A stretch of 5,375 nucleotides of DNA, from NCBI GenBank assembly GCA_016215085.1, contig JACRMD010000072.1, positions 14,665 to 20,039 of the forward strand, written 5' to 3'. Position 1 is the stretch's first letter. Every line of letters begins with the position of its first letter. Under the pieces are notes generated by a model. It was not told the DNA's origin and searched no databases. It saw only the letters and a list, made by a program, of their open reading frames with translations. The stretch is from Solirubrobacterales bacterium. Its GTDB lineage: Bacteria > Actinomycetota > Thermoleophilia > Solirubrobacterales > Solirubrobacteraceae. Positions 1 to 3,414 of this stretch are shown piece after piece. The position numbers were made by a program, and so were the translations under genes.

Positions 1-281
1 ATGAACATCCCCTGCACAAGATGGACCGGCACCGACTCGTCGGTGATCAGGATGTTCTGCGCCGACGAGTAGGTCTCCCAGTCGCGGCTGACCGTGTACA
101 CGTCCTCGGCCTTGGTCACCGACCAGAACCCCGCGTCCTTCGGGCTCTGCTTGATCCCCTTGCTCCAGTGCACGGGGCACCGAGCGCGCAGGTCGGCGAA
201 CACCTCGTGGGGCGCACCCTCGCGCCAATGGTCCTCGTCGGCGACACCCAGCTGCTCGAGGTCTCTGATCTCGCTTGACAT
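1..281 (-). CDS. Cytochrome P450, N-terminal fragment (cut by window start)
   Basis: The minus-strand frame starting at ATG 281-279 gives 93 residues and runs off the left edge, so only the N-terminal quarter of a protein of usually about 400 residues is visible. The segment APHEVFADLRARCPVHW (residues 23-39), followed by GFWSVTKAEDVYTVSRDWETYSS (51-73), is the typical start of soluble bacterial P450s: the A-helix, then the beta-1 strands and the B-helix. The resemblance is strongest to the CYP125/CYP142/CYP124-like sterol and lipid hydroxylases, but the subfamily is an inference. The heme-binding cysteine loop, I-helix and ExxR motif lie outside the window, so activity cannot be judged. No signal peptide or membrane anchor is seen, which fits a cytosolic enzyme needing a ferredoxin or similar donor. 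No clear Shine-Dalgarno precedes the ATG. The gene is divergent from the BtrH-like gene and probably shares its control region. Confidence 0.85.
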   Translation of the reverse strand, partial: MSSEIRDLEQLGVADEDHWREGAPHEVFADLRARCPVHWSKGIKQSPKDAGFWSVTKAEDVYTVSRDWETYSSAQNILITDESVPVHLVQGMF

Positions 282-293
282 GGTGTCATCAAG

Positions 294-336
294 CGTAGCG
301 CAGGAACGTACCGGTCGGTGAACTCCGTGCGCTACG
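294..336. promoter_or_regulatory. Perfect 9-bp inverted repeat in the divergent P450 / BtrH-like promoter
   Basis: CGTAGCGCA (294-302) and TGCGCTACG (328-336) are exact reverse complements separated by 25 bp, centred on 315. A smaller inverted repeat, ACCG-GT-CGGT (310-319), sits almost exactly on the same centre. The element fills most of the gap between the two divergent start codons (281 on minus, 337 or 346 on plus). It is therefore well placed to act on both promoters. The arm centres are 34 bp apart, about three helical turns, which suits a dimer of dimers or two bound dimers. That it is an operator, and that the nearby TetR protein binds it, is inference. Confidence 0.5.
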
Positions 337-345
337 GTGCCGCCG

Positions 346-1371
346 ATGACGTCAACGGCAACCGCTCGCAGCTTTCCCCATCGCCCGGCGGGCCACTGTG
401 GATCGGGCGCTTTGCGCGACCTCCTCGAACTGCACGGCCTCGACTACGGAGCCGGCCCCCTCAGCGAAGGCGCCGTCTTCGGACTCGGAGGCGGCCTCGG
501 ATTCCTCTATCTCGAGACGCCCGGCATGACGCCACCGGTCTACGTCGTGGGCCGCGGCGCCGATCTCGAACGGGACATCGCCGAGCACCTCGGCCTCGGG
601 CTCGAGGTCAGGGACACCGACGACCCCACCACGGGCTGGCGGTGGGTACGCGACGAGATCGACGCCGGCCGGCCTCCCATGGTGTGGGCAGACATCGGCC
701 ACCTCGACTACCTCCGGGTGCGCATGCACAACACGCGCCACGACATCGTCGTCGTGGGCTATGACGACGCCGAAGACGTCGCCTGGGTCGCCGACAACGA
801 CCGCGAGGAACTCCAGCCCTGCAGTCTCGAGTCGCTGGCACGTGCGCGAAACTCGGACGCCTTTCCGGGCCCCAACCGCCACACGACCTTCATCTACCAG
901 TGGCCTGAGCAGCTGCGACCGGCCGGCGAGGCCACGCATCGCGCGCTTCGGCAAGCGGTGTCCAACATGCGCGACGGCGGCGAGCCGCTGGCCGGCCTCT
1001 GCGGGGCGTTCGGGCTCTCGGGCATCGACGCCTTCGCGACGCGCTATCCCGGCTGGCCCGCCACCTTCGGCGACGAGCTTGCCGGCGCACTGAAAGGTCT
1101 CCATGTCTTCATCGTCAAGGCAGGCACCGCGGGCGCGATGTTCCGCTCGCTGCACGCAACCTTCCTGGACGACATGGCCGAGCTCCTCAACGACGCCCGG
1201 CTCCGGGTCCTCGCCGCGACGTATGACACGCTTGCGGATTCCTGGCGTGAACTGGCGGATCTGGCGGCGTGCCAAGACCATGGGGCCGGGCTGGACGTCG
1301 TGCAGCGCATCCGGTCGCTCGAGCACCGTGGCGTCTCGCTGACCGAAGCATGGCTGGCGCAGAACGGATGA
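346..1371 (+). CDS. BtrH-like protein (BtrH N-terminal domain + DUF4872)
   Basis: This is a 341-residue protein if started at ATG 346; an in-frame GTG at 337 would add three residues. Neither start has a clear Shine-Dalgarno. Near the N-terminus, HRPAGHCGSGALRDLL (residues 12-27) followed by FGLGGGLGFLY (45-55) is the signature of the butirosin BtrH N-terminal domain. Cys18 is the likely nucleophile. HDIVVVGYD (132-140) gives the likely catalytic His132, and Asp150 follows in a papain-like order. The rest, including GLSGIDAF (223-230), matches the DUF4872 region usually paired with this domain. In butirosin synthesis BtrH moves an acyl group from the carrier protein BtrI to an amine of ribostamycin, so an acyltransferase or amidohydrolase role is plausible. 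No aminoglycoside genes are visible here, so the substrate is unknown. It is probably cytosolic, with no signal peptide. The stop overlaps the start of the thioesterase gene by four bases (ATGA), implying co-translation. Confidence 0.85.
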   Translation: MTSTATARSFPHRPAGHCGSGALRDLLELHGLDYGAGPLSEGAVFGLGGGLGFLYLETPGMTPPVYVVGRGADLERDIAEHLGLGLEVRDTDDPTTGWRWVRDEIDAGRPPMVWADIGHLDYLRVRMHNTRHDIVVVGYDDAEDVAWVADNDREELQPCSLESLARARNSDAFPGPNRHTTFIYQWPEQLRPAGEATHRALRQAVSNMRDGGEPLAGLCGAFGLSGIDAFATRYPGWPATFGDELAGALKGLHVFIVKAGTAGAMFRSLHATFLDDMAELLNDARLRVLAATYDTLADSWRELADLAACQDHGAGLDVVQRIRSLEHRGVSLTEAWLAQNG

Positions 1372-1853
1372 GGCCGAACGCCGACGGCACCATTCCCGCC
1401 CACCAACCGCACTGCCTCGGCTGCGGGCCCGAGAACCCTGCCGGCATGGGCCTGCGCCTGCGAGTCGACGGTGACCGCGTGCGCGGGAACGTGCGCTTCG
1501 ACCGCCGCCAAGAGGGCGCGCCTGGCTTCGCACACGGCGGCGCGGTCGCCACGGTGCTCGACGATGCGCTGGGCAGCGTGCTGATCCTCATCGAACGGCC
1601 CGCGGTCACCGCCAACCTCAACGTCGACTTCCGCGCGCCGGCCTTCCTGCATCACGACCTCGACATCGAGGCCTGGTGTGAACAGACCGATGGGCGCAAG
1701 CTCCATCTCGCCGGCCGCCTCCTCGACGGCGAGACCGTCCTCGCCGAGGCTCGGGGGCTCTTCATCGAGGTCGACGTCGATCACTTCCGCCGCGGCGGAC
1801 GCGAGCTCCCCGAGCCCTGGGTCTCCTGGGCGGGCAGAAGCGCCGGCGACTGA
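1368..1853 (+). CDS. PaaI-family hotdog-fold thioesterase
   Basis: The 161-residue product starts at ATG 1368, whose ATGA overlaps the stop of the upstream BtrH-like gene. Longer in-frame starts (GTG 1269, ATG 1350) would run inside that gene and are less likely. HCLGCGPENPAGMGL (residues 15-29) is the Cys-pair lead-in found in many PaaI-type thioesterases. GFAHGGAVATVLDDALG (53-69) is the hotdog central helix with the HGG turn and the acidic residues (Asp65/Asp66) expected at the active site. The later strand TANLNVDFRAPAF also fits the 4HBT fold. Such enzymes hydrolyse acyl-CoA or acyl-carrier thioesters, usually as dimers or tetramers in the cytosol. Coupling to a BtrH-like acyltransferase suggests both act on the same thioester pool, or that this one clears misloaded acyl groups; that is inference. 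The C-terminal 25 or so residues are polar and not recognised. Confidence 0.85.
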   Translation: MRPNADGTIPAHQPHCLGCGPENPAGMGLRLRVDGDRVRGNVRFDRRQEGAPGFAHGGAVATVLDDALGSVLILIERPAVTANLNVDFRAPAFLHHDLDIEAWCEQTDGRKLHLAGRLLDGETVLAEARGLFIEVDVDHFRRGGRELPEPWVSWAGRSAGD

Positions 1854-1928
1854 TCCTCAGCCGCGGCCTCGAGAGGCGCCCCACCAAACGTACGGCGGGT
1901 GTATCCGTCATCCACTCTGGCCCTACGA

Positions 1929-2537
1929 TCAGCGTGCGGGCGCCACCGAGCCGAGCCAGCCCTGGAACACGTCGATGGCCGACCGCAGGGCCGGAGTATC
2001 GCCGCGCTCGAGGTACTCGAGCGTCAGACCCTGAATCCCCGCGATGATGAGGACCGTAAGCGCCTGCTCATCAATCGTCAGCCGGCGGCCCCGGGAGGCC
2101 AGCTCCGCCGACAGCCGGTGAATCAGCCGCCGGTACCCGTCGTTGATGTAGCCGACCGACTTGCGCAGGTGCCGATTCGTGACCGATTCGGCAACCAGCC
2201 CGAAATAGGCGGCGAGCAACGCGCGGTCGCTCGTCATGCGCTCCCAGATCTGGTCGAACCCCACCGAGACGATGTCGGCCGGCTCCTCGAGACCCAGCAG
2301 CGCCGCTTCCAGCTGGCCAAGCAACTGGTCGCCGATGCGCTGCACCACGACATCGAACAGCTCCTCACGACTGGCGAAGTAGTAGAGGACCATCCGCTTG
2401 TGCACGCCGGCCTGCTCGGCAATCCTGCCAATCGAGCTCGCGGAGTAGCCGTCGGTCGCCAGACACCGCACGGCGGCGTCGATGATCGCCTCAGACTGCC
2501 GGGCACCCTTGGCCGTCGGAGGGGGAGAGAACGCCAC
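1929..2537 (-). CDS. TetR/AcrR-family transcriptional regulator
   Basis: This is 202 residues from GTG 2537, the usual TetR length. An in-frame TTG at 2543 is possible, but the AGGG at 2545-2548 lies 7 nt from the GTG and only 1 nt from the TTG, so GTG is preferred. The N-terminal domain shows SEAIIDAAVRCLATDGY (residues 15-31), then the helix-turn-helix SSIGRIAEQAGVHKRMVLYYF (34-54) and SREELF (56-61), which is textbook TetR. The C-terminal all-helical part (about 65-202) should bind a small ligand and dimerise, but its sequence does not reveal the ligand. The gene converges on the thioesterase gene with a 75-bp gap and no clear terminator between them. It is the natural candidate to control the BtrH-like/thioesterase unit, the P450, or its own promoter; none of these is shown directly. 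Codons ending in A or T are more frequent here than in the copper genes. Confidence 0.92.
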   Translation of the reverse strand: MAFSPPPTAKGARQSEAIIDAAVRCLATDGYSASSIGRIAEQAGVHKRMVLYYFASREELFDVVVQRIGDQLLGQLEAALLGLEEPADIVSVGFDQIWERMTSDRALLAAYFGLVAESVTNRHLRKSVGYINDGYRRLIHRLSAELASRGRRLTIDEQALTVLIIAGIQGLTLEYLERGDTPALRSAIDVFQGWLGSVAPAR

Positions 2538-2779
2538 GCGCAAACCCTATGCGCCACCGACCACTCCCGACACGCTCATGCCGGGAACGCGCGCCGCGAC
2601 TGCGGGCTCGCCTGGCCGTTGGAGAGCGCGGCTGGTGCTCGCCACGGGAGCCTGTGCCACGTGCGGCAGCCGTCTCGCCCGAGGGAGGAGATCGGGTCGG
2701 CCGCGGCTCCCGGCGGTGCCGTCTTCATCGAGCGGCGATACGTGCGCGCCGACGCGGCCTCAGACCAGTAGCCGCCCCG
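2538..2779. other. Non-coding gap between csoR and the TetR-family gene
   Basis: These 242 bp lie between two minus-strand genes. They should hold the 3' end of the csoR transcript and the promoter of the TetR-family gene. Apart from the AGGG before the GTG start, I see no hairpin followed by a T-run, no convincing palindrome for TetR autoregulation, and no protein that resembles a known family in any frame. Confidence 0.5.
2545..2548 (-). promoter_or_regulatory. Ribosome binding site of the TetR-family gene
   Basis: Reading the minus strand, AGGG is followed by 7 nt and then GTG at 2537. This spacing selects GTG over the in-frame TTG two codons upstream. The motif is short, so the call is moderate. 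Confidence 0.5.
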
Positions 2780-3079
2780 TCAGCCGCGGCGCATGAGCCG
2801 CGCGACGGCGCTCATCAGCTCGTCGGTGAGCTCCTCGGGCTCGGCGTCGCCGTGGCCGCCGACGACGCAGTGACGCGCGTGACCGTCGAGAAGGCCGAGC
2901 GCCACCTTGTCCAGCGCGGCCTGGATCGCGGAGATCTGGGTGAGGACGTCGATGCAGTAGCGGTCCTCCTCGACCATCTTCTCGATGCCGCGGACCTGAC
3001 CCTCGATCCGGCGCAGCCTCTTGCCCAGCTGGTCCTTCGTCGCGCTGTACCCGCGCGGTGGTGCGGTGTCGGTTGCCAT
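2780..3079 (-). CDS. csoR: CsoR copper-sensing transcriptional repressor
   Basis: The 99-residue protein is close to the usual CsoR/RcnR size. The core KDQLGKRLRRIEGQVRGIEKMVEEDRYCIDVLTQI (about 15-49) is the conserved first and second helices of this all-helical DNA-binding family. The Cu(I) ligands are all present: Cys42, His67 and Cys71, with the same 25- and 4-residue spacing as Cys36, His61 and Cys65 of Mycobacterium tuberculosis CsoR. The second-shell Tyr41 and Glu87 also match its Tyr35 and Glu81. This supports copper sensing rather than nickel/cobalt (RcnR), formaldehyde (FrmR) or persulfide (CstR) sensing. Apo-CsoR binds DNA as a tetramer or higher assembly and Cu(I) releases it. The ATG at 3079 starts 9 bp from the operator at 3089-3105, with no recognisable Shine-Dalgarno between them, so the gene is probably autoregulated and may be leaderless or short-leadered. 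It is divergent from copZ-copA. Confidence 0.95.
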   Translation of the reverse strand: MATDTAPPRGYSATKDQLGKRLRRIEGQVRGIEKMVEEDRYCIDVLTQISAIQAALDKVALGLLDGHARHCVVGGHGDAEPEELTDELMSAVARLMRRG

Positions 3080-3088
3080 GACGACATG

Positions 3089-3105
3089 GTACCCCCTTGG
3101 GGTAT
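3089..3105. promoter_or_regulatory. CsoR operator 1 (near-perfect palindrome next to csoR)
   Basis: The core TACCCCCTTGGGGTA (3090-3104) has six perfectly paired bases per arm (TACCCC / GGGGTA) around a CTT centre. This C-rich / G-rich palindrome ending in TAC and GTA is the known form of actinobacterial CsoR binding sites. It lies directly upstream of the csoR start on the minus strand, where bound CsoR would block csoR transcription. Recognition rests on pattern and context. Confidence 0.85.
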
Positions 3106-3115
3106 GAGCGGAAGA

Positions 3116-3148
3116 GGGGTTTCGCGAAGGCGACCTGCGGCAAACCCC
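3116..3148. repeat. 7-bp inverted repeat between the two CsoR-like sites
   Basis: GGGGTTT (3116-3122) and AAACCCC (3142-3148) are exact reverse complements with 19 bp between them. The palindrome TTCGCGAA (3121-3128) overlaps the left arm. The element sits in the middle of the csoR-copZ gap, between the two TAC-N9-GTA sites. It could be an extra regulator site or part of the copZ promoter region; it may also be chance in G/C-rich DNA. Confidence 0.35.
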
Positions 3149-3158
3149 GCATGCGGCA

Positions 3159-3175
3159 ATACGGGTCGGGGGTAT
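3159..3175. promoter_or_regulatory. Possible degenerate CsoR operator 2 (copZ side)
   Basis: ATAC-N9-GTAT has exactly the TAC-N9-GTA spacing of operator 1. The right half, GGGGTA, is intact (3169-3174). The left half reads TACGGG instead of TACCCC, so only the outer bases pair. The site is 32 bp upstream of the copZ ATG, suited to blocking copZ-copA transcription. It could be a weaker site that derepresses at lower copper. The imperfect arm keeps confidence moderate. Confidence 0.45.
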
Positions 3176-3191
3176 CGTGGTGCGAACCCCC
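3168..3191 (+). other. Possible leader hairpin just upstream of the copZ ribosome binding site
   Basis: GGGGGT (3168-3173) can pair with ACCCCC (3186-3191), and TCG (3175-3177) with CGA (3183-3185). This leaves a single bulged A and a five-base loop: nine base pairs in all. It ends just before the copZ Shine-Dalgarno. If the transcript starts upstream of 3168, it would form in the 5' leader. The left strand also contributes to operator 2, so the pairing may simply reflect operator-like G and C runs. No T-run follows, so it is not a terminator. Confidence 0.3.
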
Positions 3192-3194
3192 GAG

Positions 3195-3200
3195 AAAGGA
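3195..3200 (+). promoter_or_regulatory. Strong copZ ribosome binding site
   Basis: AAAGGA, within GAGAAAGGA, ends 7 nt before the ATG at 3208. It is the best Shine-Dalgarno in the window and fixes the copZ start against longer in-frame options such as the ATG-type start near 3097 that would cross the operators. Confidence 0.8.
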
Positions 3201-3207
3201 CGTGGAC

Positions 3208-3411
3208 ATGACCGACACGACGACCTACGCGGTGCCCGGCATCAGCTGCGGCCATTGCCGCGCGGCGATCACCGCCGAGGTCGAGAAGCTCGCCGGCGTC
3301 TCGTCCGTGGACGTCGACCTCGACGCCAAGCGCGTGACGGTGACGGGCGACGGCCTCGACGACGCGGCCGTGCGCGCCGCGATCGACGAGGCAGGCTACG
3401 ACGTGGCCTGA
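3208..3411 (+). CDS. copZ: CopZ-type copper chaperone (heavy-metal-associated domain)
   Basis: This 67-residue protein is a single ferredoxin-like HMA domain. The metal loop is GISCGHC (residues 11-17), with Cys14 and Cys17 binding one Cu(I). The CGHC form, with His16 between the cysteines, is common in bacterial copper chaperones and is thought to tune metal transfer. VSSVDVDLDAKRVTV and AVRAAIDEAGYDVA (to residue 67) are the expected beta-2/beta-3 and final helix. Its cytosolic role is to bind Cu(I) and pass it to CopA and probably to CsoR. The ATG at 3208 is chosen because of the strong Shine-Dalgarno 7 nt upstream. The stop is only 3 nt before the copA ATG, so the two are almost certainly co-transcribed and translationally coupled. 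Expression should be repressed by CsoR at the upstream site(s). Confidence 0.93.
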   Translation: MTDTTTYAVPGISCGHCRAAITAEVEKLAGVSSVDVDLDAKRVTVTGDGLDDAAVRAAIDEAGYDVA

Positions 3412-3414
3412 CCG

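Noticed and set aside
313..320. GGTCGGTG word shared between the divergent gap and the TetR upstream region (reverse complement at 2555-2562) as a common half-site
   Set aside because: The same 8-mer (as CACCGACC) also occurs inside the P450 coding region at 117-124, so it is too common in this sequence to count as a site.
352..1533. Minus-strand open frame of 393 codons opposite the BtrH-like and thioesterase genes
   Set aside because: It crosses two well-supported genes, has no recognisable domain, and looks like a shadow of high-GC coding sequence.
1866..1877. GCCTC-GA-GAGGC inverted repeat after the thioesterase gene as a terminator
   Set aside because: The two-base loop is too small, the stem is only 5 bp, and no T-run follows in either direction.
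1899..2771. Plus-strand open frame of 290 codons opposite the TetR-family gene
   Set aside because: Antisense to a clear TetR gene; the translation shows no domain.
2770..2797. GCCGC / GCGGC pairing at the end of csoR as a terminator
   Set aside because: It is short, overlaps the coding end, and lacks a T-run on the csoR strand; such pairs are common in this base composition.
2549..3211. Plus-strand open frame of 220 codons across the TetR-csoR gap and csoR
   Set aside because: It runs antisense to csoR and through the CsoR operator, with an unrecognisable Arg/Ala-rich product.
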